Below, piece by piece: positions 26,277-36,974 of a stretch of 64,000 nt of DNA. The notes under the pieces were generated by a model. That model did not search any database. It was not told the origin of the DNA and saw only the letters and a list, made by a program, of their open reading frames with translations. The stretch is from assembly GCA_938743325.2 (NCBI GenBank), contig OW568885.1:124001-188000 (forward strand). The letters are read 5' to 3'. Origin of the DNA: Pycnococcus provasolii. Taxonomy: Eukaryota > Chlorophyta > Pseudoscourfieldiophyceae > Pseudoscourfieldiales > Pycnococcaceae. Numbering within the stretch: position 1 is the first letter of the stretch; the number at the start of each line of letters is the position of its first letter. The position numbers were made by a program, and so were the translations under genes.

Positions 26277-28295
26277 ATGACGTGTGGTGGGAGGTGTGCA
26301 TCAGGCTGGTGTGGATCTGGCTTTGCGTCGATCCTTCTAGTGGTGGTGCTGGTTAGCAGCACGAACCCGTCCTTCTTGTCGTCGTCAAGCAACTTCTTTG
26401 GTGTCTCAGCGGCCGTGTTGCCTTCGACTTTATCTGACGACACGGCCGTCGTCAGCTCGTACGAAGAACTCGCTGGCAACCTCACGTCGCCGACCGTGAA
26501 GAAAATATATGTCACGCAGGATATCGTATACCCCGCTGAGGCGACCGCCGATGGCCTGCTGCTCATGCGCGATATCACCGTCGTTGGCGCTTGCGAAACG
26601 TCCGCCGCCACGAGCCTTATGGGCAGTGGCTCCCCCAAAGGTCTGTGCATGTTGAACGCAAGCGCGCCGGTGGGAGGTGCCCGACGACACCTCGCCGTGA
26701 TTGCTGCAGACCAAAGCTCTCCTGGACCGTTCAAGGTTCACATGGAGGATCTCGCCTTCACCGGCGGTGCGCAGCCCGCGGCTGCTGGCGGCGTGATGTA
26801 TATCACGGGCAGCGATGGTACGGCGTCGTTCAAGACGTGCGGCTTTTTGAAAAACTCCGCCTCCAACGGCGGTGTCTTGTACTCGGACGCTGGCACGACC
26901 GTGCCTGTGTTTGAAAAGTGCCAGTTCCACCAAAACATGGCGACCGGGCTGGTCGCCAATGGTGCTGGTTGGGGTGGTGCGGCTATGTTCACCAATGGGC
27001 GTTCCGCCAAGTTCGTCGATTGCGGATTCGTCGGCAACGTTGCGAACGACCGCGCCGGCGCCGTGTACCAGTGGCAGGGGACTAACGTTGAATACCACGG
27101 CTGCGATTTCGATAAGAACAAGGCGGGCTCGGCAACCTCCACCTTGCCGCTCGGAGGTGCGGTTGTGGTGGACGGCGCAAATGCGACGTTCATGAATACT
27201 AACGTCGATGACAACACGCCCACCGGCATCCACTTGTACGGTGAGCCATCAAGTCCTGCGTTCGCGCATCTCGTGAAAACCAACGTTGATGAGAAAGATG
27301 ACGTCGCCATCATGACCGGCGTCGATTCGGCTGCACAGGAAGCAGTGAAGGGCAAGAAGCTGGTGCTGCTTAATGTTGCCACCTACAAGATCGAGGACAG
27401 CCAAACTGATGAGAAAGCGACTGGCGATGGCGAGAAGCAGATGATGATGTTCGGCACGGAGGAGGAGGCGAAGGCGGCCGCCGAGAAGATGGGATGCAGC
27501 GGCGCGCACAAAATGGGTGACAAGTGGATGGTGGGTGACACGCATGACGCCTGCACCAAGAGTCCCGAAGGTCCACAAATCGGAGAGCTGACTCCGATCG
27601 ACGCGTCGGTGACGCTGGCAGGCATGGCCAAGGACCAGTTTGACTCAGAGAAGTTCGCCATCGCGATGGCGAAGACGATGGATGTCAACCCGGAGGACAT
27701 TACGGATGTGAAGGTTGAGGAGATTGCCGCGACGTCGAAGCGCCGTTCCCTAACTACGATTGACCTTAAGGTTTCGTTCAAGGTGGCTGTGAAGGATACG
27801 ATGGAGGCGACAGAGGTTAGTGAGAGGTTGGCCAAGGCTGTGACGGATGGCTCGTTCGCGGAGAAACTTAAAAATGAGGGCATCACCGGTTTCACGGGCA
27901 TCAAGGCGCCCACGATTGCTATTCAGGACGCGCCCAAGGAGGGGGGTGACGGATGCGACGACTTGATGAACTGGGCCCCAGATTTCGACACCACGAAGTG
28001 TAATGCGGAATGTGCGACAACGCCGTGCACGGGTCTGGACCGCGTTGCGCAGTGCGGAGGCTGCAAGTCTGGTATGTGCTTCCCGTGCAGCAAGGAGCCC
28101 GGTGTGACGGCTACGACCACCACTACAACGATGGCAGCAACGACGACGACGACGACGACGGCTACGACCACCAAGGCTCCGGCCAAGACGGCTACGACCA
28201 CCAAGGCTCCGGCGACGACGACCAAATCGGGTGCCTTAACGCCTTCGGCGCTCGTTGGCGTTGCCGCGTTGGCGGTTGCCGCGCTGGCGGCTTAA
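26277..28295 (+). CDS. Secreted beta-helix surface protein with Thr-rich stalk and GPI-type tail
   Basis: 672 residues from the first ATG. A signal sequence (FASILLVVVLVSS) starts the protein. Residues about 60-330 carry parallel beta-helix/Pmp-like repeats (GGVMYITGSDGTASFKTCGF, GGAAMFTNGRSAKFVDCGF, GAVYQW, LGGAVVVDGANATF). These are related to the ectodomain of the receptor kinase at 29603. A mid-region (about 420-565: VTLAGMAKDQFDSEKFAIAM, EDITDVKVEEI, SLTTIDLKVSFKV) has the alternating pattern of a small alpha/beta module seen repeatedly in algal and protist surface proteins. A Cys-rich patch of eight Cys is followed by a mucin-like Thr/Ala stalk and a hydrophobic C-terminus without charged residues after it, as in GPI-anchored proteins. 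Its function is unknown. Confidence 0.75.
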   Translation: MTCGGRCASGWCGSGFASILLVVVLVSSTNPSFLSSSSNFFGVSAAVLPSTLSDDTAVVSSYEELAGNLTSPTVKKIYVTQDIVYPAEATADGLLLMRDITVVGACETSAATSLMGSGSPKGLCMLNASAPVGGARRHLAVIAADQSSPGPFKVHMEDLAFTGGAQPAAAGGVMYITGSDGTASFKTCGFLKNSASNGGVLYSDAGTTVPVFEKCQFHQNMATGLVANGAGWGGAAMFTNGRSAKFVDCGFVGNVANDRAGAVYQWQGTNVEYHGCDFDKNKAGSATSTLPLGGAVVVDGANATFMNTNVDDNTPTGIHLYGEPSSPAFAHLVKTNVDEKDDVAIMTGVDSAAQEAVKGKKLVLLNVATYKIEDSQTDEKATGDGEKQMMMFGTEEEAKAAAEKMGCSGAHKMGDKWMVGDTHDACTKSPEGPQIGELTPIDASVTLAGMAKDQFDSEKFAIAMAKTMDVNPEDITDVKVEEIAATSKRRSLTTIDLKVSFKVAVKDTMEATEVSERLAKAVTDGSFAEKLKNEGITGFTGIKAPTIAIQDAPKEGGDGCDDLMNWAPDFDTTKCNAECATTPCTGLDRVAQCGGCKSGMCFPCSKEPGVTATTTTTTMAATTTTTTTATTTKAPAKTATTTKAPATTTKSGALTPSALVGVAALAVAALAA

Positions 28296-28357
28296 AGGGG
28301 AGAGTGCATGGGAGGAAAGACGGGTTGGGATGTTTCTCTGTTGCTGGTTGACAAGCA

Positions 28358-28422
28358 CTATTATTTAGCGGATTTTGTTACTACTTCATCCAAAAAAACA
28401 AGCAATACGTTCAGAGGCAAAC
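28358..28422 (-). repeat. Right arm of a 65-bp inverted repeat
   Basis: It is the reverse complement of 25401-25466, lies 63 bases after the stop codon of the surface protein gene, and begins on the plus strand CTATTATTTAGCGG. A transcript of the surface gene reading into it would carry sequence antisense to the HSP90 3' end. Confidence 0.92.
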
Positions 28423-29602
28423 CTTGCGCTGACGACGATGGCGCCTACGTCGCCGGTGACATGAACGGGCAGAACGGCGAAGTGCCTTGGGTAATGAGGG
28501 AGGGTAGGTTCCACGACTGGTAGACCGGTCAAGGCTGGGAAAGAACGGGAGTTTGGTCGGTAACCTCGCGGGACACAACCCTTTTAAAAAAGATTTGCAC
28601 CCGTACATACTACACGGTAGTACCACACACTTACTATGAGTAGTCCTCGTCGTGGTCGGCCGACCATTCCTTGCGTTCACGAGGGTGGTATGGGACCCGC
28701 GAACTAAAATTAACCTTAGGCCCCCCATTAGGCTCAAAATGTACTACCAATTTGCGTGGGACCTCCCCAAGCTACGGATTAGCATGAGAGCCGTCTTGGG
28801 CTCCTCTCCCTAAGACCATACGGACTTGCTTGGGCCTTGGGAGTGGGGCCCCACCCGGAACGAACGAACGGCCTTGTACTGTCAACTGTATCGCATCTAT
28901 CGCATTGAACGTCTGCTTGCAACTGAGTTGCCAGAACAGCTTGCAAGAAACAGCCGATCCATGAGCACGGCAGCACGGTGGCGGCGCATTGGTCGAGCTA
29001 ACCTTATTGATTATTATTCCGGGATAATAATTGGGGACACGTCTCTTGTAATTAACCCTACGGCCCCTACCGACCCTGGTCCACAACTCCACATCCCGCG
29101 AAGGTTGGAAAGGACAGGCAACCTTCGAGGGTGTTCCCAAACAGCCAAAGGCCGATCTCGAGCACTTCCCGTAAACCCTAACAGCAAACTTTGTTGGAAC
29201 TTTGGCCAAAAACAACAGTCAACAACAACTCGAACGTCCAACGAAGTCACTTCAAGTCGGTAATTTTATTCCATATATTTTATTAACGCGGGCTTATTCC
29301 ACCGTACCGTATCTCTACCTTAAGTGGCCGCGTGCTCGGCGCTCTGCTCTCGGCGCTCTGCTCTCGGCGCTCTGCTTTGTGCTTCGTGCTGGCCGGCCTT
29401 GTTGTCTGCAGGCGGCGTTGACTGCAGGCTTGCCTCGAGGCCGTGTGGCCTTGTGGCTGTGGTCTGGCCGCGGCCAGTGCCTTGTTCAGCGACTTCGCCA
29501 GAGCCTTGTTGTTGACTTCGTTCATCATTCGTCAATATTGATTGCCACTCACTAACCTCATCTTCACAAATATCTTAACGATATACGGGGTGGTGACCGG
29601 TG
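28423..29602. other. Intergenic region before the receptor kinase
   Basis: No gene is seen. It contains an imperfect AT-rich palindrome around TTATTATTCCGGGATAATAA (29007-29032) and a triplicated 14-base unit (TCGGCGCTCTGCTC, 29337-29380). It is less GC-rich and less coding-like than the neighbouring genes. Confidence 0.45.
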
Positions 29603-32251
29603 ATGATGCTGCAACAATGGACTTGCACGAAGCGCGTTCGAAGCGAACCTACGCACACCTTCAGAAAAGACCGCGTGCCGTTTTCTAAACGTAAGCGACC
29701 GGCGTATCTTCAACGACAAGTGCGGCTGGCCACGCCGGGGTGGTCTCGAGGTTCTCTCTGGTTGGTGTCTCTGGTCATCGGTGGCCTCATTCTGTATTTT
29801 CAAACACGCACAGCTAACGCACAGACGAACCATACCAATACCACTCATGGTGTGGTGGTGGAGACGTACACGCAACTGAAAGCGCTCGTCGAAGACAAAG
29901 GCGGACCTGAAGTGATACGCGTCAACGCGTCTATAAGCTGGCCATACGACACAGAGACCACCACTGGTGACGGCACCATTGTCATCGCGCGCAGTGTCCA
30001 AGTTATCGGAATGTGCTCAAAGCAACGGTGTGTCTTCGATGCGAAAGAACAGTGCAGGCACTTCTATGTCGAGTCTGTCGTCAACATAACGTTCGCAAAC
30101 CTCGAGCTTATCAACGGCAACGCTTATCTGGCAAACGGTGGCGCAGTCCACTTCGCACAGTCCGCTAGAGGAAATGCGCTCATCGAAAACTGCGCGTTTG
30201 TGCGAAATATTGCCGGGCAAGGTGGAGCCATCTACTCAGCGAAAAACGACGTCGAGTTGACGTTCCGCGGGAGTGCGTTCGAAGCGAACCAAGCCAAGGC
30301 GGGTTCGGAGAATGCGGGTTCTGGATGGGGCGGTGCAGTCTTTCTGTGGTCTTCCTCCGCGACGTTCGACGACTGCGATTTCGTGCGCAACAAGGCCAGC
30401 TGGCGGTGCGGCGCGGTGTACGTCTGGTGCTCCGCCAAAGCCGTCTTCTACGAAACATCATTCACGGAAAACAGCGGCATGCAGTACGGAGGTGCGATCG
30501 TCGCCGACCACGGAATCATCGAATGCTACAACTGCACGTTTGCGGGGAACTCCGTGCTCCTGGGGGGCGGGATGGGAAGGAATTGCCACGCGTTCAGCGC
30601 ACAATCCGACCAACCGGCGAGGCTCCTGGCCGTTGGCAGTCCGACGGTCGATATAGCGCCTGGTGACGTGACGGTGCTTGGGCCGTATGCATTTGCTGAC
30701 GTCATCGACAAGCTGGTGCCTCCTCCACCTCCTCCGCCGCCCTCGCCTTCTACACCACCTCCACCTCCTCCGCGGCCGCCAGGCCGCGGAGGGTTAGAGC
30801 CAATGCCGCCAATGCCATCAATGCCATCAATACCATCCATCCTTCCGCCGACTCCTACACTGAGCAGGTCAGGTGGCGCCGATACGTACACAATCGTCGG
30901 CATATCTGTCGCAGGAATTATCTCAATTTCGTGCTTCGTTGGCACTGGCATATTGGCTATGCGAAGGCATTACTCCGTGAGTTCTGAGGAGAAGCAAGAT
31001 CGTGAGGAGGATAGACCGGCTAACATTTCAAGCCACTCCGTTGAGATGGTCGCCGATATGCAAGCACAACCCGACGTCGAAGAGGGCGATGTGGAAAAAG
31101 AAGCAAGCACCTCGTCGCTGGACACACGGATAACAAACGGCACGACCACGACAAGCTCAATGTCAAAATACTCCATCTTTGCGATTCGAGGCTCGCCAAC
31201 CTCCGAACTCGAAGTGAATCTCGGAGCCTGGGTAGCGGAGGAGGGTGCGGAAAAGGGACTTACCTTGCACGATTACGGCCTCGAGCGTATTGCCTCCGGA
31301 AGTTACGGAGCCGTTTTCCCTGTCATGTACTACGGACAGGGTTGCGCAATGAAGTGCATCGAGTACAACTCCTCCGATAGTGAGCCAGAAGCAGACACGC
31401 TCAACGGTGCATTCACAGAATCTCAGCATGCTCGTGCATCGGCAAAGAGCGAGATCATGATCGCGGACATGGCAGACCACCCGAATCTCGTGCGCACGTT
31501 CGCCACGTACATATATCGCATGCCGTCTGTAAGGCGCGATCACGCCGTTTTGGTGCAGGAGATGTGTGACGGGAAATCTGTTAAATCGCACATTCAAGAT
31601 GGGATCCTCTACCAAGACTGCTCGAGCAAAGTGCAAATCGAAATGCGGAAGATTGACGTATGCCGCCAGGTGCTGATGGGCTTGCAATTTTTGCACACCC
31701 ATGGCGTTATTCACAGCGACGTGAAAGCCAGCAACGTGTTTCTCAGGAGCGAGGTTCCCCTTGCATATCCGGGCTACAAATGGCGATACACGGCAAAGCT
31801 TGGAGATTTTGGTCACTCAATAATCCTTGAGAAGGGTGAGAGCATTGCGATTGCAAACAGGCTCGGTACGATCACACACACCGCCCCGGAGCTCGCCAGC
31901 GAAGGCACCGCGAGTGCGGCAAGCGACACGTTTGCGTACGGAAGATTCATCTGGGAGGTGCTCCAAGCGCGCGATGTATGGCACGGTGTTCCAGAAGCCA
32001 GCGCGCGAGAAAAAGCGCAAAGAGGCGAACCTCTGCGATTTGATGACGACGATGAGCACCCCTTTGTGCTGATTCGTCTGTGCCACGACTGCTGTTCGCG
32101 CGGTAAGGATGATCGACCGCACACAGCTGAGGGTTTTAATCGCATCAACGAAGCGTGGAAGGAGTTATTACGTCATGCCGAGGCGATCGATCATGCTCAA
32201 GGCCCACCGCAGGTCGGGCAAAAGCGCTTGCGCGTCGGATCCGAGGGCTGA
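29603..32251 (+). CDS. Receptor-like Ser/Thr kinase with beta-helix ectodomain
   Basis: 882 residues. A hydrophobic segment at about 52-70 (SLWLVSLVIGGLILYF) is a signal anchor. It is followed by an ectodomain of parallel beta-helix repeats rich in N-glycosylation sites (GNALIENCAFVRNIAGQGGA, GWGGAVFLWSSSATFDDC, CGAVYVWCSAKAVF, YGGAIVADHGIIECYNCTF). A Pro-rich spacer leads to a second span at about 430-450 (YTIVGISVAGIISISCFVG). The cytoplasmic part is a protein kinase: glycine loop IASGSYGAVF, Lys in CAMKCIEY (about 584), catalytic loop HSDVKASNVF (an HRD variant, HSD, with Asp kept), DFG in KLGDFGHS, and APE-like TAPELAS. It is probably active. The ectodomain is paralogous to the upstream surface protein, suggesting that they recognise the same kind of ligand or each other. 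Confidence 0.85.
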   Translation: MMLQQWTCTKRVRSEPTHTFRKDRVPFSKRKRPAYLQRQVRLATPGWSRGSLWLVSLVIGGLILYFQTRTANAQTNHTNTTHGVVVETYTQLKALVEDKGGPEVIRVNASISWPYDTETTTGDGTIVIARSVQVIGMCSKQRCVFDAKEQCRHFYVESVVNITFANLELINGNAYLANGGAVHFAQSARGNALIENCAFVRNIAGQGGAIYSAKNDVELTFRGSAFEANQAKAGSENAGSGWGGAVFLWSSSATFDDCDFVRNKASWRCGAVYVWCSAKAVFYETSFTENSGMQYGGAIVADHGIIECYNCTFAGNSVLLGGGMGRNCHAFSAQSDQPARLLAVGSPTVDIAPGDVTVLGPYAFADVIDKLVPPPPPPPPSPSTPPPPPPRPPGRGGLEPMPPMPSMPSIPSILPPTPTLSRSGGADTYTIVGISVAGIISISCFVGTGILAMRRHYSVSSEEKQDREEDRPANISSHSVEMVADMQAQPDVEEGDVEKEASTSSLDTRITNGTTTTSSMSKYSIFAIRGSPTSELEVNLGAWVAEEGAEKGLTLHDYGLERIASGSYGAVFPVMYYGQGCAMKCIEYNSSDSEPEADTLNGAFTESQHARASAKSEIMIADMADHPNLVRTFATYIYRMPSVRRDHAVLVQEMCDGKSVKSHIQDGILYQDCSSKVQIEMRKIDVCRQVLMGLQFLHTHGVIHSDVKASNVFLRSEVPLAYPGYKWRYTAKLGDFGHSIILEKGESIAIANRLGTITHTAPELASEGTASAASDTFAYGRFIWEVLQARDVWHGVPEASAREKAQRGEPLRFDDDDEHPFVLIRLCHDCCSRGKDDRPHTAEGFNRINEAWKELLRHAEAIDHAQGPPQVGQKRLRVGSEG

Positions 32252-32378
32252 AACTTTGCTCTAGAACTGCGTCGTCGTATAGTAATGGCGTTGTACTGTA
32301 TATACTGCACTTTAATAGTAAACACGAAAACATCTATGTGAATGGACCACCGTTGGACAAAGTAAAGTACGTTCAATT

Positions 32379-32398
32379 TTACTGAATGAGCGATCTTA
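32379..32398 (-). promoter_or_regulatory. Conserved post-stop 3' UTR motif, copy B
   Basis: On the UTP14 mRNA strand it reads TAAGATCGCTCATTCAGTAA, five bases after the stop codon. It differs from copies A and C at two or fewer positions. Confidence 0.6.
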
Positions 32399-32403
32399 TC
32401 AAT

Positions 32404-33262
32404 TTACAACGCGCCGCCATCCGCACTGGCAAGGAATGGCCGGCGCATAGACTTGGATGCGACGTCCTTGCGAGCGAGCTGTTCGGCAGCCGCACGTTTG
32501 CGGCTCATCGCCGCATTTCGACGGAGCGCATTGCCCGAACCGTCGACGCCGCTCCTCGCGGTGCCTCGGCCCATCACCGCACCCTCCGCCACGAGAGTCT
32601 GTCCAACCTTGAGAGGCTGAATAGCAACGCCCTTCGTCGTTAGCACCGCTGGCCGCGTCAGATTACGGAAGCTTGCGTCAGTGTTCCAATCGCGACCAAG
32701 CGGTTGGCGCATCATCGCCTCGTACACGCGCGCGGAATTGCCGTAGCCGTGAGGAATCTGTCCCACCTGCATTTCTCCGAGTTTTTTGTCCGCTCGTTCT
32801 GAAATCACCGCATGCACATTGCGTGCATCCGTTCGATTGTTCATGTAAGCATCCTTGCGCTTCTTCGCACGCGCAGCCGCCTCAGCAACCCAAGCCGGAA
32901 GCTTACTAGGCTTGCCGTCTGGTCCACCCCAAGACCCCCAACCGGGCAGAACGCCCGCGTCTGCAAGGTCGCTGCGACCCAGGGCAGCATCGCGTACCGC
33001 CAACTCTTCCTCTGCCATCCTCCGTTTCTCTGCGGCAAATTCAGCCGCAGCATCGGCATCTGCGGCGAATGCATCAAAGACGAGCGAGGCGTTTTTCGTC
33101 CGTGGTACTTCGGACACTGGTGCCTCGGCTTCAGGCGCCTTCGCACGCCTCGTGGCCTGAGGCTGTGTCACTTTCACTCCTCGCCTGGTCGATTTGTCCA
33201 ATCTCCGAGGAGGTTGCTCTTTCCTTTCATGATCATCGTCGTCGTCACCGTCACCGTCACCG

Positions 33263-33297
<35 letters not shown>

Positions 33298-35575
33298 CTT
33301 GTCGTCGTCGCGCTCACTTTCAGGCTCGCCACGACCATCAAATCGCATTCGTCCCGCGCCTGGAACTTGGTCCTGCTCCTGCTCCTCCTCCAGCTCCAGG
33401 CTCGCATCGCCCGACGCCGTGCCAAGTTCGCGAAGAAGGGAACGCGCCTCAGCTAGAGCCTTCTGCTTGCTCTTCTCGGCAGCACGCTTCATGAACGGCA
33501 AGCCTGCAATGCCCTTTGCTCCTCGACTTTCTTTCGTTGTCACATCAGCAAGCACATCTTCCGCCTCGTTTCGTTCGTCATCGCTTGGCTCTGAATATAT
33601 TTTGTTTAGGGGTGGTGGTGAAAATTGCAAAATGTTAGCTTCCCAATTTTTTAAGTGCCACAGCATTTTGTACGCGTGCGCGCGTGTGTGCGTGTGTGTG
33701 TGTTGTGCCGCGGATTGAGGCTGCACTCATCATGGCCATGGAGGAGAGAGGGTGCTCTCGATCCTCCCGATGAGGGCCTCACCCATTAAAGCGACACCAT
33801 CACTCTGCCGGTGCGAGACGAGAGACAAGGGGCATGGGTAGAAAATGAATTCGTGCCTCGCTATCTCTGCTTTTTATGCACCGGTACTTGCTGCAGAAAA
33901 CAAAAAATATCCACGTACCGTCATCCTCATCTCCCATGTCGTCGTCATCATCCTCATCATCTTCGTCGTCGTTTTCCTCCTGCCTAGATCGAAGTTTTTC
34001 GCCAAGCGTCATCTGCTCGCCCAGCATGCGTTTCACCGCCTTGGCAGCCTCGGGGCCTCCTGAAATGCGCAGACCTTTCTTTTTCGCAAGACGTCGAGCC
34101 CACTGCCCCGAGTTGCTGTGCCGAAGTGTAACGCGCTCCTTGAGTCGTTCAAGCTCCAGTCGGCGCGATTCCTCCGCATCGATCTCCGCTCTCTCCTCCG
34201 CATCGTCAGCACCCTCTCGCAGCTTCTTGAATCGCTCCGAGCGATTGAGACGTCGGTGGTGCGCCTTGGATTTGATCTTGCGCAGTCGCTTCGCCTTGAG
34301 CTCGTCCTTGAAGAGCAGCGTGCGAAGCCTCGAAAGCTGAGCGATTCGTGCCTCCTCGAGACGTGCAGCCGCCTTTCTGCCCTCCTTATCGTCCTCCGGC
34401 AGACCGCCAAGCTCGCCTCTTGACAGCGCAGCAAGCTCCGCCTTCCTCTCGGCTCCCATCGCAGCCTGCAGCTGAGCCGCCATTTCCCGTTCCATGTCAT
34501 CATCCGCAACGTAATCCGCCGCTAGCGCGTTCGTGGTTGCCGCGGCGGCGCGTGCCGCGGCGTTGTCGCGCGCATCCGGGAATCGTATGCTCGCAGCCTT
34601 GCGGTGCGCCGTGACGGCGCCAACCCACTTGCTCGCCTCCACGGTAGCGAGCGCGTATCCTGCCTGCCTTTCCGCTCTCTCCTTTGCGACCTTGGGCAGC
34701 GGCGCCGCCGTGGCAGCCTCTGCATCCGCCGATGCCCGCGCGAGCTTTCGTGCAACCCCTCTGGGCGCACCGCTTAATTTTGCCGCGAGGCGTGCCCCTT
34801 CGTCCGTCTCATCGTCGAAAGCCGCGAGAACGCCGTCACCAAGCTTCGACGTGGTTCCAAGTGTACGTACGGGCATCATGTTTGCCTTGGTTGGCACAGG
34901 AGTGGCTGTGGAGGTGATGGACCGAGCGAGCCTTCGAGCGGCGTCTGCGTCTTCTTCTTCTTCTTCTTCTTCGTCGTCGCCATCATCGTCTTCTTCTTCG
35001 TCGCCGTCATGTAACCACCCAGCTCCTCCGTCCAGAGGCATTTCTCCTCCATCGTCGTCGTCGTCGTCGCCGTCTTCACTGTCGTCGTCATAATCCTCTT
35101 CTTCTGAAGAGTTCTCATCATCGTCGTCGGAGTCGTCTTGTCGACTTCCTGCTCTCTGCGAAGTCGACGGATTCTTTCCTGTGTTGAATTTGATGTGTCC
35201 AAATTTCTCGTCATCCGAGCTTGCAAACGCCTCTTCGTCGTCGATATCTTCGTCATCGGAGGAATTCACGACGCCTCGCAGGTGTTCAGGCAAATCCGAC
35301 TCTTCTGAGTCGTCATCCAGGGAGGCATCCGAATCCGAATCCCCACTCACATCATCACCATCATCGTCATCACCAGCAGCAGCAGAGGCCTTTTCGAGAT
35401 CCTGAAGCGACCTTAAAAACGAACGCGCATGACCGTTGACGTTATTTAGCGAGGTACGACCACCACCACGACCACCACCACGACCACCACCACCACGACC
35501 ACCACCACCACGGGAAGCACCACCACGACCACCACCACCCGCAGAGGAGAGAGCACGAGAACGAGGCGGCGGCAT
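32404..35575 (-). CDS. UTP14: UTP14, U3 snoRNP/SSU processome protein
   Basis: Exon 1 is 33919-35575 and exon 2 is 32404-33590. The 328-nt intron (33591-33918; GTACGT donor, TATTCAG acceptor) restores frame through a split Glu codon, giving 947 residues. The N-terminus is RGG-rich (GGGGRGGASRGGGGRGG), then long Asp/Glu/Ser tracts. The UTP14 core follows: FKDELKAKRLRKIKSKAHHR, a downstream RVTLRHSNSGQWARRLAKK segment, and in exon 2 VLPGWGSWGGPDG, the family hallmark, with NVHAVISERADKKLGEMQVGQ and WNTDASFRNLTRPAVLT. UTP14 works in the nucleolus in 18S rRNA maturation and stimulates the DHR1-type helicase. The gene would look like two genes if the intron were missed. The second ATG option at 35575 is chosen because the upstream frame has no ATG. 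Confidence 0.93.
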
Positions 35576-36440
35576 CACAACTAATACAATACAATACAAT
35601 ATGGGACGCGCCGCCGCCGCCAGAAGGGCCGAAGGGCAGAAGGGCAGAGGCCCCGAGACGAAACAACGCAAAAAGATTATTGGGGGTTTGCTTAACAGGG
35701 TTAGGGGTTAGGGGTAACCCCGCACTCGCGCGGGAGCCGGGAGGTGTGCGCGGCATCGCATCGAGCAGCGACACACGGACACAGCCACCGACATGACGTG
35801 CGCGGCTGAGCCTGGTTATCGTAGGCTTATCGGCCTAACCAGCGAAGTAGCGAAGGAGCGAACTGCCTGTCGACCTGCGTCCCCGACCAAAGTGGGACAC
35901 TTCTACCTTAGTCTTGCAAGTTTTAAGTTTTTTGCCGACCTGTGCCTGCGACCTGATGTGAATTGTGACTGCAACCTCGACTTGTACAGTAGTTTCGACC
36001 TTTTATCGTAGTGACAATGTAGTGCTTAATAAACTTTCCCATCCATAGACTAGTCTATGCCCAAAGGAACCACCTGTTATTGCATCAGAAACAGACTAAA
36101 ACAGAGGACGTTTCCAAGGGTAGGGTAGATCGCACCACCTGTATCGTGCACACGACATACAGAAACGTAAAACGTTAGTAGTTCTTAGTCTATGGGACGA
36201 TAATCAGGGGCGCATCAGGTCTCCATCAGTCACCAAATAAGGTTAGCTCTTAATTAATAGACTAGTTTTAAAAGCCTGGTACTGTGCTGTAGCTTGACTT
36301 GACTTGACATTGCTCGGTCAAATATTACGTGCTTATATAAGTGTCTCCATACACTTAACCGTTAACTGTGTAAGGCCTGAGAAACACCTCCACACAACTT
36401 ACACCTTGCCTTTTCTTGCTCATAAAAAGGCTTTTGATTC
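35576..36440. other. Intergenic region with telomere-like tract and short palindrome
   Basis: No gene is seen. A GGGTTAGGGGTTAGGGG tract lies at 35698-35716, about 125 bases upstream of UTP14. A 16-base perfect palindrome, CATAGACTAGTCTATG, occurs at 36043-36058, with further TAGACTA motifs at about 36190 and 36257. Confidence 0.5.
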
Positions 36441-36878
36441 ATGCCGCTCCGTCCTCTCACACAGGGATTCGGGGGCACGTACAGGGCGTCGTTCGGTGGA
36501 TCCACGCAGAGTGATAGACCGACGCTCGAACACGTCGCGCCGCACTTCCTACCCGCGCTTGACAGACACATCAACCACACGTACAGCTCCATACGGGCGG
36601 CGGAAATGAGAGAAGAACTCAACGGCGCACAAAGAGCTCGAACGGCGCCATGCCCGTGGAGGCCGACGACGCGAGTCAACACCAGAGGAAAGGTGTTCGG
36701 TGGGTCCACGCACTGCCAAAAGCCGCACGTGAAGACCGTCGCGCCGCACTTCAGGCAGAGAATTGCAAGGCACATCAACTGGGCAAGAACCAACGGACAG
36801 GTGCGTGAGCTATCGGCGTTCGAGAGCCACCTCACTGCTCGCGTCAGCAAGTTTCACGTCAGAACTTGGGTTCCGTGA
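36441..36878 (+). CDS. Small hypothetical protein with an internal duplication
   Basis: 145 residues from ATG. Two related halves are visible: FGGSTQSDRPTLEHVAPHFL followed by DRHIN, and FGGSTHCQKPHVKTVAPHFR followed by ARHIN. The protein is basic and His/Arg-rich, with no membrane span or signal. I do not recognise the family. The conserved spacing between FGGST, VAPHF and RHIN argues for real coding and for two copies of one small fold or binding motif. It lies tail-to-tail with the exonuclease gene at 36975. Confidence 0.6.
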   Translation: MPLRPLTQGFGGTYRASFGGSTQSDRPTLEHVAPHFLPALDRHINHTYSSIRAAEMREELNGAQRARTAPCPWRPTTRVNTRGKVFGGSTHCQKPHVKTVAPHFRQRIARHINWARTNGQVRELSAFESHLTARVSKFHVRTWVP

Positions 36879-36974
36879 AAAGACGCGACAGCGAGGGAAA
36901 GAAAAAAAATATATAAAAAGAAGTTTGTTTTGCTTGTTCTTGTTACAAATAGTTAAAACTACAGCGTGATGTTA

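Noticed and set aside
32404-35575. Two separate genes in the UTP14 region
   Set aside because: A phase-matched intron joins the frames, and the halves hold the N-terminal and C-terminal parts of one known protein.
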